Below, one piece after another: positions 50,643 through 59,690 of a DNA stretch of 64,000 nt (its first letter is position 1; each line of letters begins with the position of its first letter). The translations under genes were made by a program, and so were the position numbers. The DNA comes from Comamonas koreensis. GTDB lineage: Bacteria; Pseudomonadota; Gammaproteobacteria; Burkholderiales; Burkholderiaceae_C. The notes under the pieces were generated by a model, which saw only the letters and a list, made by a program, of their open reading frames with translations, did not search any database and was not told the DNA's origin. The stretch is taken from contig NZ_JAJNCT010000007.1 in assembly GCF_021026195.1 (NCBI RefSeq), positions 1-64,000 on the forward strand. Reading direction: 5' to 3'.

Positions 50643-52175
50643 ATGACCGATCTTGCAGCAGCCCAGAACGCAGGCTTAGCCTTCAACCCCGCCCAGCAGC
50701 GGCCCGCAGCCACCACCGATTTGCCCGCCGGTGTATGCCCCTCGCTCTACAACAAGGACCTGGCTCCCACCAAAAAAGACAGCCGGTCCTGGGGCGCCTA
50801 CAGCCTGTTCACGCTCTGGGCCAATGATGTGCACAGCCTGGGCAACTACGCCTTTGCCATCGGCCTGTTTGCGCTGGGCCTGGGCGGCTGGCAGATTCTG
50901 ACGGCGCTGATGATGGGCGCCGGCCTGCTGTTTGTGCTGCTGACCTTGTCGGGCTTCATGGGCCCCAAGACCGGCGTACCTTTTCCGGTGATGAGCCGCA
51001 TCAGCTTTGGCACCCGGGGCGCGCAGATCCCGGCGCTGATCCGGGGCGGTGTCGCGATTGCCTGGTTCGGCATCCAGACCTACTTGGCCTCCAAGGTGCT
51101 CGATGTGCTGCTGATCACCCTCTTCCCCAGCCTGCAGGCGCTGCTCGCGCACCATGTGCTGGGCCTGCCGGTGCTGGGCTGGATCAGCTTCAGCCTGCTG
51201 TGGGTGGTGCAGACGATGATTGCCTGCTGGGGCATGGAGAGCATCCGCAAGTACGAGGCCTTTGCAGGCCCGGTGATTCTGGTGACCTTCATCGCGCTGG
51301 CCGGCTGGGTGCTGTACAGCTCGGGCGGCAGGATCCAGTGGACGGCGCCCCAGCCCAGCACCGGTGGGGCGATGTGGGTGCAGATCATGGGTGCGGCCTC
51401 GCTGTGGGTCGCCATCTACGGCACCTTTGTGCTCAATTTCTGTGACTTCACCCGGGGCGCCACCTCGCGCAGCGCCGTGGTCAAGGGCAACTTCTGGGGC
51501 ATCCCCATCAACATGCTGATCTTCGGCCTGATCGTCGTCGTGCTGACCGGCGGCCAACTGGCCATCGATGGCACCCTGATCCTGAGCCCCACCGACATCG
51601 TCGAAAAGATCCCCAACAAGCCACTGCTGATCCTGGCCAGCCTGTCGCTGCTGATTCTGACCATCGCCGTCAACCTGATGGCCAACTTTGTCGCCCCCGC
51701 GCTGGCCCTGGCCAACCTGCTGCCGCGCCAGCTCAACTTCCGCCGCGCCGCGCTGGTCAGCGCCATCCTGGGCTTTGTGATCCTGCCCTGGAACCTCTAC
51801 GATTCGCCGCTGGTGATCCTGTATTTCCTCGGTGGCCTGGGCTCCTTCCTGGGCCCACTGTTCGGCATCGTGATGGCCGACTACTGGCTGATCCGCAAGG
51901 AGCGCGTGCATGTGCCTGCGCTGTACAGCGATGACCACCGTGGCCCTTACCATTACCAAAACGGTGTCAACCGCCGCGCCATCCAGGCCCTAGTGCCCTC
52001 GGCGCTGATTGCGCTGCTGTTCGCCTTTCTGCCGGCGCTGGAGTCGGTGTCCCATTTCTCGTGGTTCATTGCAGCCGGGCTCGGCGGCCTGTTCTACTGG
52101 CTGCTGACCCCCAAGGGCCAGCACTATGAAGACCAGGACGGCGAGGCCATTGCCGTGAACCATGCCCAACATTGA
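50643..52175 (+). CDS. NCS1-family nucleobase/hydantoin/allantoin permease
   Basis: The 510-residue protein has 12 transmembrane helices and the NCS1 landmarks: SLYNKDLAPTKKDSRSWGAYSLFTLWANDVHS near the N-terminus (quoted in two parts here: LYNKDLAP and WGAYSLFTLW), FGTRGAQIPALIRGGVAIAWFGIQ, and a Met/Gly-rich helix 6. It imports a nucleobase, hydantoin or allantoin with a cation. The ATG at 50643 is six bases after AAGG. The racemase gene follows 15 bases later. Confidence 0.92.
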   Translation: MTDLAAAQNAGLAFNPAQQRPAATTDLPAGVCPSLYNKDLAPTKKDSRSWGAYSLFTLWANDVHSLGNYAFAIGLFALGLGGWQILTALMMGAGLLFVLLTLSGFMGPKTGVPFPVMSRISFGTRGAQIPALIRGGVAIAWFGIQTYLASKVLDVLLITLFPSLQALLAHHVLGLPVLGWISFSLLWVVQTMIACWGMESIRKYEAFAGPVILVTFIALAGWVLYSSGGRIQWTAPQPSTGGAMWVQIMGAASLWVAIYGTFVLNFCDFTRGATSRSAVVKGNFWGIPINMLIFGLIVVVLTGGQLAIDGTLILSPTDIVEKIPNKPLLILASLSLLILTIAVNLMANFVAPALALANLLPRQLNFRRAALVSAILGFVILPWNLYDSPLVILYFLGGLGSFLGPLFGIVMADYWLIRKERVHVPALYSDDHRGPYHYQNGVNRRAIQALVPSALIALLFAFLPALESVSHFSWFIAAGLGGLFYWLLTPKGQHYEDQDGEAIAVNHAQH

Positions 52176-52190
52176 GACGGAGTTTTTTGC

Positions 52191-52925
52191 ATGCGCATTC
52201 TGATCGTGAACGTCAACACCACCGAGAGCATGACCGAGGCCATCGGCGCCCAGGCGCGCCGGGCCGCCGCTCCGGGCACCGAGATCGTCGCCCTCACCCC
52301 GCGCTTTGGCGCCGAATCGGTGGAGGGCAATTTTGAGAGCTACCTCTGCGCTGTCGGTGTGATGGATGCGGTGATGCGCTATGACCAGCCCTTTGATGCC
52401 GTCATCCAGGCCGGCTACGGCGAGCATGGCCGCGAAGGCCTGCAAGAGCTGCTGGAGGTGCCGGTGGTGGACATCACCGAGGCAGCGGCATCGACCGCCA
52501 TGTTCCTGGGCCACAAATACGCCGTGGTCACCACCCTGGACCGGGCCGTGCCGCTGATCGAAGACCGGCTCAAGCTGGCCGGGCTGGATGCGCGCTGCGC
52601 CTCGGTGCGCGCCAGCGGCATGGCCGTGCTGGAGCTGGAGAGCCAGCCCGAGCGCGCGGTCGATGCCATCGTGCAGCAGGCCGCCAAGGCTGTTGAAGAG
52701 GACCATGCCGAAGTCATCTGCCTGGGCTGCGGCGGCATGGCCGAGCTCGAAGACAAGGTACGCAGCCGCACCGGCGTGCCCGTGGTCGATGGCGTGGCCG
52801 CCGCAGTGACGATCGCCGAATCGCTGGTGCGCCTGGGCCTCAAGACCTCCAAGGTGCGCACCTATGCACCGCCGCGCGCCAAGCGGATTACCGGCTTTCC
52901 GCTGCCCGATTCGCTGGGCCGCTGA
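52191..52925 (+). CDS. Asp/Glu/hydantoin racemase-family protein lacking one catalytic Cys
   Basis: The 244-residue protein has the family N-terminus ILIVNVNTTESMT and second catalytic cysteine in CLGCGGM (Cys180). At the first cysteine position the sequence is QAGYGEHG, with Gly75 instead of Cys, so a two-base racemase mechanism is unlikely. It may be a one-cysteine isomerase, decarboxylase or hydrolase of the same fold. Pairing with an NCS1 permease points to hydantoin, allantoin or pyrimidine degradation products. Confidence 0.85.
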   Translation: MRILIVNVNTTESMTEAIGAQARRAAAPGTEIVALTPRFGAESVEGNFESYLCAVGVMDAVMRYDQPFDAVIQAGYGEHGREGLQELLEVPVVDITEAAASTAMFLGHKYAVVTTLDRAVPLIEDRLKLAGLDARCASVRASGMAVLELESQPERAVDAIVQQAAKAVEEDHAEVICLGCGGMAELEDKVRSRTGVPVVDGVAAAVTIAESLVRLGLKTSKVRTYAPPRAKRITGFPLPDSLGR

Positions 52926-52960
52926 ACGTCTTCAACCACCCATCCCTGTTTACTCCAACC

Positions 52961-52985
52961 GCCCTGCTCCGCAGGGCTTTTTTCT
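52961..52985 (+). terminator. Terminator of the NCS1-racemase operon
   Basis: GCCCTGC and GCAGGGC pair across a short loop and are followed by seven Ts. Confidence 0.88.
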
Positions 52986-53000
52986 GGCCGCTGCTGGCCG

Positions 53001-54245
53001 TTATTGGCTGGTCTTGAAGCCCTGGGTCGCCGCCCAGGCAGCCACATCATCGCGGCGGATCGCAGCGGCCATCAGCTGCGGGAAGGCATCGGGCGTGCAG
53101 GCAAAGGACGGCACGCCCAAGGCGGCCAGTTTGGCGGCCAGTGCAGCATCGTAGGCAGGGGCGCCTTCGTCGCTCAGCGCCAGCAAGGTGATGAACTGCA
53201 CGCCCGATTCCACCAGCTCATTGGCGCGGCGCAGCAGGCCTGACTCCACTCCCCCCTCGTACAGGTCCGAGATCAGCACCAGGATGGTGTTGCGCGGTTC
53301 GCTGATCAGGCTCTGGCAGTAGCCCACGGCACCATTGATGTCGGTGCCGCCGCCCAGCTGCACGCCAAACAGCACATCGACCGGGTCGTCGAGCTTTTCC
53401 GTCAAGTCCACCACGGCCGTGTCAAACACCACCAGCTTGGTGGCGACCGCAGGCAGGCTGGCCATGACCGCACCAAAGATGCTGGAATAGACCACCGAGT
53501 TGGCCATGGAGCCGCTTTGGTCGATGCACAGAATCACCTCGCGCTGCGGGCGGCGCGCCTTGCGACCGTAGCCGATCAAGGTTTCGGGGACGATGGTCTT
53601 GTATTCGGGCTGCCAGTGGCGCAGGTTGGCGCGTATTGTGCGGTTCCAGTCGATCTCGGCATGGCGCGGGCGGCGGTTGCGCTGGCTGCGGTCCAGCGCG
53701 CCGGCCACGGCGCTGCGCATCGGCTCTTCGAGCTTTTTCATCAGCTCGTCCACCACCTTGCGCACCACCAGGCGCGCGGTGGCCTTGGTGTTTTGCGGGA
53801 TGACCGAGTCCAGCGAAATCAGGTTGGCCACCAGGTGCACATCGGGCTGCACGTTCTCCAGCATCTCGGGCTGCAGCAGCAACTCGCGCAGCTGCAGGCG
53901 TTCCATCGCGTCGCGCTGCATCACCTGCACCACCTGGCTGGGAAAGTACTTGCGGATATCGCCCAGCCAGCGCGACACCGACGGCGAAGAATTGCCCCGG
54001 CCGCCCTTGCGCGAACCGAGCTGGCTGTCGCCCTCGTAGAGCGCGGCCAGCGCCTGGTCCATCTCCTGCAGGCGCCCGCCCACGGTCCCGCAGCTGGCAT
54101 CGGCCGGGCTGCCCAGCACCATGCGCCAGCGCTGCAAGCGGGTGGTCGGCTGCAGCGCCTCTGCCGCGTCGGCTGCCAGGGTTTGGCTATCGTCTTGCGC
54201 CGTGCCTGGCGCGGGATGGGTGGCATTCGTCATCGTCATCGTCAT
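53001..54245 (-). CDS. VWA-domain protein (YehP-like)
   Basis: The 414-residue protein has a helical N-terminal half and a C-terminal von Willebrand A domain with an intact MIDAS: DQSGSM near residue 240, GGGTDI and SDLYEGG. MIDAS domains bind Mg2+ and a partner acidic residue and usually work with MoxR ATPases. The start region is an ATGACG repeat; the ATG at 54245 shares a base with the DUF5682 stop. It is the last gene of the SWIM-DUF5691-MoxR-DUF5682-VWA operon. Confidence 0.92.
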   Translation of the reverse strand: MTMTMTNATHPAPGTAQDDSQTLAADAAEALQPTTRLQRWRMVLGSPADASCGTVGGRLQEMDQALAALYEGDSQLGSRKGGRGNSSPSVSRWLGDIRKYFPSQVVQVMQRDAMERLQLRELLLQPEMLENVQPDVHLVANLISLDSVIPQNTKATARLVVRKVVDELMKKLEEPMRSAVAGALDRSQRNRRPRHAEIDWNRTIRANLRHWQPEYKTIVPETLIGYGRKARRPQREVILCIDQSGSMANSVVYSSIFGAVMASLPAVATKLVVFDTAVVDLTEKLDDPVDVLFGVQLGGGTDINGAVGYCQSLISEPRNTILVLISDLYEGGVESGLLRRANELVESGVQFITLLALSDEGAPAYDAALAAKLAALGVPSFACTPDAFPQLMAAAIRRDDVAAWAATQGFKTSQ

Positions 54246-56806
54246 CACTCCAGCGTGGGGGCGTCGTTGTGGGGGGCCGAGGCAGCGGCGATCTGCGCCA
54301 GCAACTCGGGCGGCAGCTCCAGCCCCAGCAGGGTGTTGAGCAGCGGCAGCGCCAGCACGGCGCGCGCCTCGTCCCAGGGCGAATCGTCATCCCCGGCAGC
54401 CAACGCAGCGGCAGGCGCGGCCGCACCGCCCACCGGCGCGCGCCGGGCCTTGTCGCCCAGGCTCTGGCGCTCATGCTTGCTGAAGTTGGCAAAGCTGCGC
54501 CGCACCAGCGGCAAAATCTGCGCAAACTGCACTTCGCCCAACCCGGCCAGCCAGGCATCGACGGCGCCCCAGATCGCTTCGTCGTGCAGCAGCACCAGCG
54601 CCTGCTGGTTCAAAAAGCCATCCAGCCAGGCTGCCACATCCAGCGGCGCCGCGCCCAGCGAGAGGTTGCGGTTGAACTGCAGCACCACCTCGGCGCTGTC
54701 CAGCAGATGCTCGTCGAGCAGCAGCCGGCAGGCCATGCCGCGCAGCAAGGCCGCAGCGGCATCGCCCATCGCCAGGCTGCGCAGCGCGGCGCGCCAGGCG
54801 TCCACGGCGGCCTGGGCATCGGTGCCGCGCAAGCGCAGTGCCTCGTGCGCGGCCAGTACCTTGCCCTTCATCGCTGCAGCGGCCTCTTCGTCCATCGCCA
54901 TACAGGCCACTGGCAAGCCAATGGCGGCGCGCAGCACCAGCGAATCGATGACCGTGGCCAGCAAGGCGGTATCGGTCTGGCGCACGCTGCCATAGCGGTA
55001 CACATTGGCCAGCGGCGGCAGCGCCTGCAGCAGCTGGGCCACATCGCCGGTGGTGGCCGCGCGCTCGGCCAGGGTGGCAATCAGCGACTCGACCAGTTGC
55101 GGCAAGTTCGCCAGCAGCGCGTCATCAATGGCCTGCGCAATCTCCGGCAAGGGCGTATCGGGCGAGAGGCTGGCGCGCAGGCGCGCGGTGGCGGCCTGCG
55201 CCACGGTGGCGCCATGCACGCTGGCCTCGATGATGCGCACGGCCAGCTCTGGCTCCCACTGCATCTGCCAGCTCTCGCGGAAGGTGCCACGGTTGCGCTG
55301 TGCATCGGCCGCACGCGTACCCCAGCCAATGCCCAACAAGCGCAGGCGGTGCAGAAAATGGCTGCGCGCCAGGTCGGTTTCCTTGCGCAGATCCAAGGCC
55401 AGCAGCTTGCTGGCCGCCTCGGGCTTCATGCGCAGCGATTTCTGCTGCTGCTCGCTATCGCGTTGCAAGGGCACCTGCGGCACATCGGCGGGCACCGTGC
55501 CCAGCACATGGCCGACGGTGAGCTCGTCGTCGATCAGGTTCAGCGGCGCGGTCTCTCCCATGCAGACCACCGTGACGATGGCCTCGTTGATCTCCTGCAG
55601 CCCGGGTATCGGCTGGCCACGCATGGCAGCCAGGCCTTCGGCCAAACGGGTGGCCTCGATGATGTGGGCGCTGGAGCAGTCCAGGTCCTTGTCGCGCAGC
55701 AGGCGTGCCACGCGGGTCAGCCAGCCTGCGGTGCGCAAGGTGGCGGCATCACGCGCGCTGCGGGCAGGTACGGCCAGGCCTTCTGCCGCTTGCTGTGCCA
55801 GGGCCGCATCGGCCCTGTAGCACTGCCAGAGATGCTCGTACCAGCCCGGCGAGGTGACGCCTGCGCCATAGCCGCTGCGGCTGGCCAGGTTGCGGTAGGT
55901 CCAGGGCGCCCAGGTTGCCAGCACCTTGGCCTTGGGCAGGCCCTTGAGCACGGCGCTGTCGGCCTTGGCGGTGGTGCTTTGCTGCAGGGCCGGCACATGC
56001 CAGGCGCCGCAGACCACGGCAATGCGCTGGTAGCCGGCCTTGACTGCCTCTCGGATGCACTGGCGCATATGCGCCTCCCGCTGGGCCTCGCGCAGCACAT
56101 AGTGGGGGCCGCGCCAGGCCTCGCCCTCGTCGCCCAGTTCGCTGCGCACCGCCGTCATGGCCTCGTTGATGCTGGTAAACAGCGCTTCGCTGTTGCCGCG
56201 CTCTTCCACCAGGCGGTTCCACCAGCTCTCGCCATCCTCAAAGCCGGCCGCATGGGCGAGCCAGTCGAGCGGGTCGCGCATCGGCGCCTGCGGGGGCGCA
56301 GTGGTATCCGCTGCATCGCTGTCCACATCCGCGACCGGGGCCGTGTCGGCGCTGGCCTCGGCGGCATCGCCTGGCGCCTCGTCCGCTGCCGCCACCGCAT
56401 CGTCCTCGCCCTCTTCGCCATCCACGTCTTGCGCAGGCTCCGGCGTTTTCAGCGCCTGGCGCCGTGCCCAGTCCTGGGCCATCGCATGGGTCTGGGGCAG
56501 GTCGATAAAGCGCGTGGCCACCCCCTGCTCGCTCGCCCATTGCAGCGCCTGCCACTCGGGCGAGAACTCGGCAAAGGGGTAGAACGCCGCCTGGCTGGGC
56601 TCGTCCTGCATGTACACCAGCATGGCCACTGGCGGGCGCAGCTCGGCACTGCGCAGCATGGGCAGCAAGGCCTCGCCTTCGGGCGGGCCTTCCACCAGCA
56701 GGCAGTCGGGCTGCAGTTGCGCCAGCGCTTGCACCAGGCTGCGCGCACAGCCGGGGCCGTGGTGGCGAATGCCAAAGAAATGGACGTTGTCAGCAGAAGT
56801 GGCCAT
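54245..56806 (-). CDS. DUF5682 protein (YehM-like)
   Basis: The 853-residue protein starts with a conserved-looking segment VHFFGIRHHGPGCARSL, then CLLVEGPPEG, reminiscent of the TIKI/ChaN/erythromycin-esterase fold with His/Glu residues that could bind metal. Residues about 135-185 are a very acidic Ala/Asp/Glu linker. The rest is helical, with HVPALQ and GWYEHLW blocks. It follows the MoxR gene by 48 bases and overlaps the VWA gene. Function is unknown; an enzymatic N-terminal domain is inferred. Confidence 0.85.
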   Translation of the reverse strand: MATSADNVHFFGIRHHGPGCARSLVQALAQLQPDCLLVEGPPEGEALLPMLRSAELRPPVAMLVYMQDEPSQAAFYPFAEFSPEWQALQWASEQGVATRFIDLPQTHAMAQDWARRQALKTPEPAQDVDGEEGEDDAVAAADEAPGDAAEASADTAPVADVDSDAADTTAPPQAPMRDPLDWLAHAAGFEDGESWWNRLVEERGNSEALFTSINEAMTAVRSELGDEGEAWRGPHYVLREAQREAHMRQCIREAVKAGYQRIAVVCGAWHVPALQQSTTAKADSAVLKGLPKAKVLATWAPWTYRNLASRSGYGAGVTSPGWYEHLWQCYRADAALAQQAAEGLAVPARSARDAATLRTAGWLTRVARLLRDKDLDCSSAHIIEATRLAEGLAAMRGQPIPGLQEINEAIVTVVCMGETAPLNLIDDELTVGHVLGTVPADVPQVPLQRDSEQQQKSLRMKPEAASKLLALDLRKETDLARSHFLHRLRLLGIGWGTRAADAQRNRGTFRESWQMQWEPELAVRIIEASVHGATVAQAATARLRASLSPDTPLPEIAQAIDDALLANLPQLVESLIATLAERAATTGDVAQLLQALPPLANVYRYGSVRQTDTALLATVIDSLVLRAAIGLPVACMAMDEEAAAAMKGKVLAAHEALRLRGTDAQAAVDAWRAALRSLAMGDAAAALLRGMACRLLLDEHLLDSAEVVLQFNRNLSLGAAPLDVAAWLDGFLNQQALVLLHDEAIWGAVDAWLAGLGEVQFAQILPLVRRSFANFSKHERQSLGDKARRAPVGGAAAPAAALAAGDDDSPWDEARAVLALPLLNTLLGLELPPELLAQIAAASAPHNDAPTLE

Positions 56807-56854
56807 GGGCTCGGTCAGCGTTGTCGGGGACAGAAGAAGAACGGTGTCAGCTGC

Positions 56855-57937
56855 TTAGATTTGCTCGCGGCAGGCGCGGTACAGGTCTTTCCATTCGGCA
56901 CGTTCTTTGACCACGGTCTCCAGGTATTCCTTCCAGACCACGCTGTCCTGCACCGGGTCCTTGATGACAGCACCCAGCAGGCCGGAGGCGACATCATGCG
57001 CACGCAGCACGCCATCGCCAAAATGGCCGGCCAGCGCCATGCCGCTGTTGATCACCGAGATCGCCTCGGCGGTCGACAAGGTGGAGCTGGGCGACTTGAT
57101 GCGCACGGTCCTGCCATCTTCGGTCTGGCCATTGCGCAGCTCGCGGAAGATCTGCACCACGCGGCGCACTTCTTCCAGCGCCGGGGCCTCGGCAGGCAGC
57201 TGCAGCGCGCGGCTTTGCTCGCCCACGCGCTTGGTGACGATCTGCACCTCCTCATCCTGCGACGCAGGCACGGGCAGCACGACGGTGTTGAAGCGGCGCT
57301 TCAAGGCGCTCGACAGCTCGTTGACACCCTTGTCGCGGTTGTTGGCCGTGGCGATCACCGAGAAGCCGGCAACGGCCTGGAACTCGGTCGAGAGTTCGGG
57401 CACCGGCAAGGTCTTTTCGGACAGCACGGTGATCAAGGTGTCCTGCACATCGGCGGGGATGCGGGTCAGCTCTTCGATGCGGGCGATCTTGCCCAGCTTC
57501 ATCGCATGCACCAGCGGGCTGGGGATCAGCGCTTTTTCGGAGGGGCCATGGGCCAGCAGCTGGGCATAGTTCCAGCCGTAGCGCAACTGCTCTTCGCTGG
57601 TGCCGGCCGTGCCCTGGATCAGCATGGTCGAGTCGCCACTCACTGCCGCCGACAGATGCTCGGACACCCAGGACTTGGCCGTGCCGGGCACGCCGTACAG
57701 CAGCAGTGCGCGGTCGGTGGCCAGGGTCGAGACGGCAATCTCCATCAGGCGTGGGCTGCCGATGTACTTTGCGCTCACTTCAAAACCATTGCTCAGCTTG
57801 CCACCCATCAGGTACTGCAGCACGGCCCAGGGCGAGAGCTTCCAGTTGGGCGGACGCGGACGGTCATCGGCCTTTTGCAGGGCATCTAGTTCTTCGGCAA
57901 ATTGCTGCTCGGCGTGCTGGCGTAGTACTTGGCTCAT
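56855..57937 (-). CDS. MoxR-type AAA+ ATPase (YehL-like)
   Basis: The 360-residue ATPase has Walker A GVPGTAKS (82-89), Walker B ARIEEL, sensor 1 ATANN and arginine-finger region LSSALKRRFN. MoxR ATPases act as chaperones with VWA proteins to remodel or insert metal cofactors. The ATG at 57937 is used; the frame is open into the DUF5691 coding region but has no sensible protein there. It lies 43 bases after the DUF5691 stop. Confidence 0.95.
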   Translation of the reverse strand: MSQVLRQHAEQQFAEELDALQKADDRPRPPNWKLSPWAVLQYLMGGKLSNGFEVSAKYIGSPRLMEIAVSTLATDRALLLYGVPGTAKSWVSEHLSAAVSGDSTMLIQGTAGTSEEQLRYGWNYAQLLAHGPSEKALIPSPLVHAMKLGKIARIEELTRIPADVQDTLITVLSEKTLPVPELSTEFQAVAGFSVIATANNRDKGVNELSSALKRRFNTVVLPVPASQDEEVQIVTKRVGEQSRALQLPAEAPALEEVRRVVQIFRELRNGQTEDGRTVRIKSPSSTLSTAEAISVINSGMALAGHFGDGVLRAHDVASGLLGAVIKDPVQDSVVWKEYLETVVKERAEWKDLYRACREQI

Positions 57938-57980
57938 GGTGTGCTTCCGGTAGAGATCAAAAGGTTCGGGGTGGGCGCCA

Positions 57981-59690
57981 TCAGGCGGGCTGGGCCGCTT
58001 GCAGCGCCAGGCGCAGATCGACAATGCGGTTGAGTTGGGCGAGCACCTGCTCGTCATCCCAGGGGCGCAGACGCGAGCGCTCCAGGCGCGCTTGCTGCTC
58101 CTGCTTGAGCTTGGCGATGTCGGCCTCGCTGCTGCCCTCGGGCACCACCAGCGCGGCGGCGTCGTCGGTTGCCGTGGGCTCGGCCGGCGCTGCCGCCCGT
58201 GGCGCACGCCACAGCTGCGCAAAGCGCTCCAGGTCAACCACCTGCAGGCGGCGTGCGCAGGCCAGAATGGCATGGTCAGCCTGCCAGCTGTGCCAGTTGC
58301 CCGCAGGCTGGCGCGCCTGCAAGGTGCTGAGCAAGGCCTCCAGCAACCAGCTGGACATCGCAGGCGACAGCAAGGCAGTGCGCGCCATGCTCTCGTCTAT
58401 GCGGTGGATGGCCTCGATGAAGGCGCTCTTGCCCAGCTTGGCCTGCAGTTGGGCCAGCCACTGGGTTTCGCGTTCTTCGGCGCTCAGCTCGGCCATCAGC
58501 AGCGGCAGCACATCGCTGCTGCGCGAGTCGCTCTCCATGCTCTGGATCAGCGGCAGCCAGCGCACATCGCGCTGCGCACGCAAAGCCGCGATCCAGCCCT
58601 GGCGCAGCGCGCTTTTCCAGTCGCTGCGCCGGCTCCATTCCCAGAGCTGCTCGGGCGTCTTGTCCAGATGGCGGTGCCAGAAATCGAGGGGCGTGAGCTC
58701 CACCAGCTGCTGCAGCCACCAGGCGCGATGGCCCTTGATATAGGCGGGCGGCTGCAAGGTGACGCCGTCGCGCTCCCAGTCCTTGTGGCCCTCTTGGGGT
58801 GGCTCGATCTGCCACTCGCCCTTGGCATCCTGGCTCAGCATCGCCTGCAGCGCGGCGCCCATGCGCTGGCTGTGCGGGCTGTGCGGCAGGCGGGCCAGCA
58901 GGCTGGCGGCCGATTCGCGCACTTCCTTGCTGCGGTCGCCCAGCAGCTTTTCCAGCAAGGCCTCATCGTCTGCCGACAAGCCGCGCGCCAGGCTCTGCAC
59001 CATGGGCGCACGCTCGCGGGCGCCCAGCTCCTTGAGGCTGGCCTCCAGCCGTGCGCGGGCGCCTGCCGGGTCCGTGGCACGCTGCTGCTGCAACAAGGCC
59101 ACGCGCTGCTCTAGCGAGCCTTCCTGCCAGATCTGCTCGGCATCGGCCGTCTCTTGCACGCCGTGGGCATAGGCCCATTGCGGGTTCTGGGCGGCCAGCC
59201 AGCGGCCGCGCTCGCCCAGCACCGGGGTCAGCCACTGGCGCAGTTCCACCGATTGGCGGCCCTGGTGCAGCGCATCCACCAGCAGCGCATAGGGCAGGCG
59301 CTGGCCGGCCTCATCGAGGCTGGCCAAGGCCAGCGCCAGCAGCTCGGGCGCATTGCCCTGCAGCACCTCGCCGAGCAGGCGCAACAGCGGCTCGCCCTGC
59401 GGCGCCGGGCGCGATTCAGCCGCCGGTGGCGGCAAGGCGGCGGCTAGCGCCGCCGCAGCGGGCGTTGCGGGGCGCCAACCGGCGCGCTCCAGCACCGCAG
59501 CCACAGCGGTGGCGCGCAGCAGCTGCACCGCCTTGCTGTCTGCCGGCAGCAGCAGCGCCGCCTGCAGCGCCTGCTGGCTGGCGGGCGCTGTGCGGTCGAT
59601 GCCCTGCGTAAAGATGGCTGGCAGCGCCAGCCGCTCGGCGCCCACGAGCGCCGATTGCTGCAACGCAGCCCAAAGATTTGCATGGCTCAC
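57981..59690 (-). CDS. DUF5691 helical-repeat protein
   Basis: The 569-residue protein is almost entirely helical with HEAT-like features (for example LLEKLLGDRSKEVRESAASLLARLP near residue 250, quoted as RSKEVRESAASLLARL). It lacks catalytic motifs and may be the scaffold of the complex. The GTG start overlaps the SWIM stop (GTGA), and it precedes the MoxR gene in the same operon. Confidence 0.85.
   Translation of the reverse strand: MSHANLWAALQQSALVGAERLALPAIFTQGIDRTAPASQQALQAALLLPADSKAVQLLRATAVAAVLERAGWRPATPAAAALAAALPPPAAESRPAPQGEPLLRLLGEVLQGNAPELLALALASLDEAGQRLPYALLVDALHQGRQSVELRQWLTPVLGERGRWLAAQNPQWAYAHGVQETADAEQIWQEGSLEQRVALLQQQRATDPAGARARLEASLKELGARERAPMVQSLARGLSADDEALLEKLLGDRSKEVRESAASLLARLPHSPHSQRMGAALQAMLSQDAKGEWQIEPPQEGHKDWERDGVTLQPPAYIKGHRAWWLQQLVELTPLDFWHRHLDKTPEQLWEWSRRSDWKSALRQGWIAALRAQRDVRWLPLIQSMESDSRSSDVLPLLMAELSAEERETQWLAQLQAKLGKSAFIEAIHRIDESMARTALLSPAMSSWLLEALLSTLQARQPAGNWHSWQADHAILACARRLQVVDLERFAQLWRAPRAAAPAEPTATDDAAALVVPEGSSEADIAKLKQEQQARLERSRLRPWDDEQVLAQLNRIVDLRLALQAAQPA

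Noticed and set aside
54269-57889. A 1206-codon open frame on the plus strand
   Set aside because: It is the complement of the DUF5682 and MoxR genes; composition is Gln/His/Gly-rich without domains, and the minus-strand genes have clear motifs and coupled starts.
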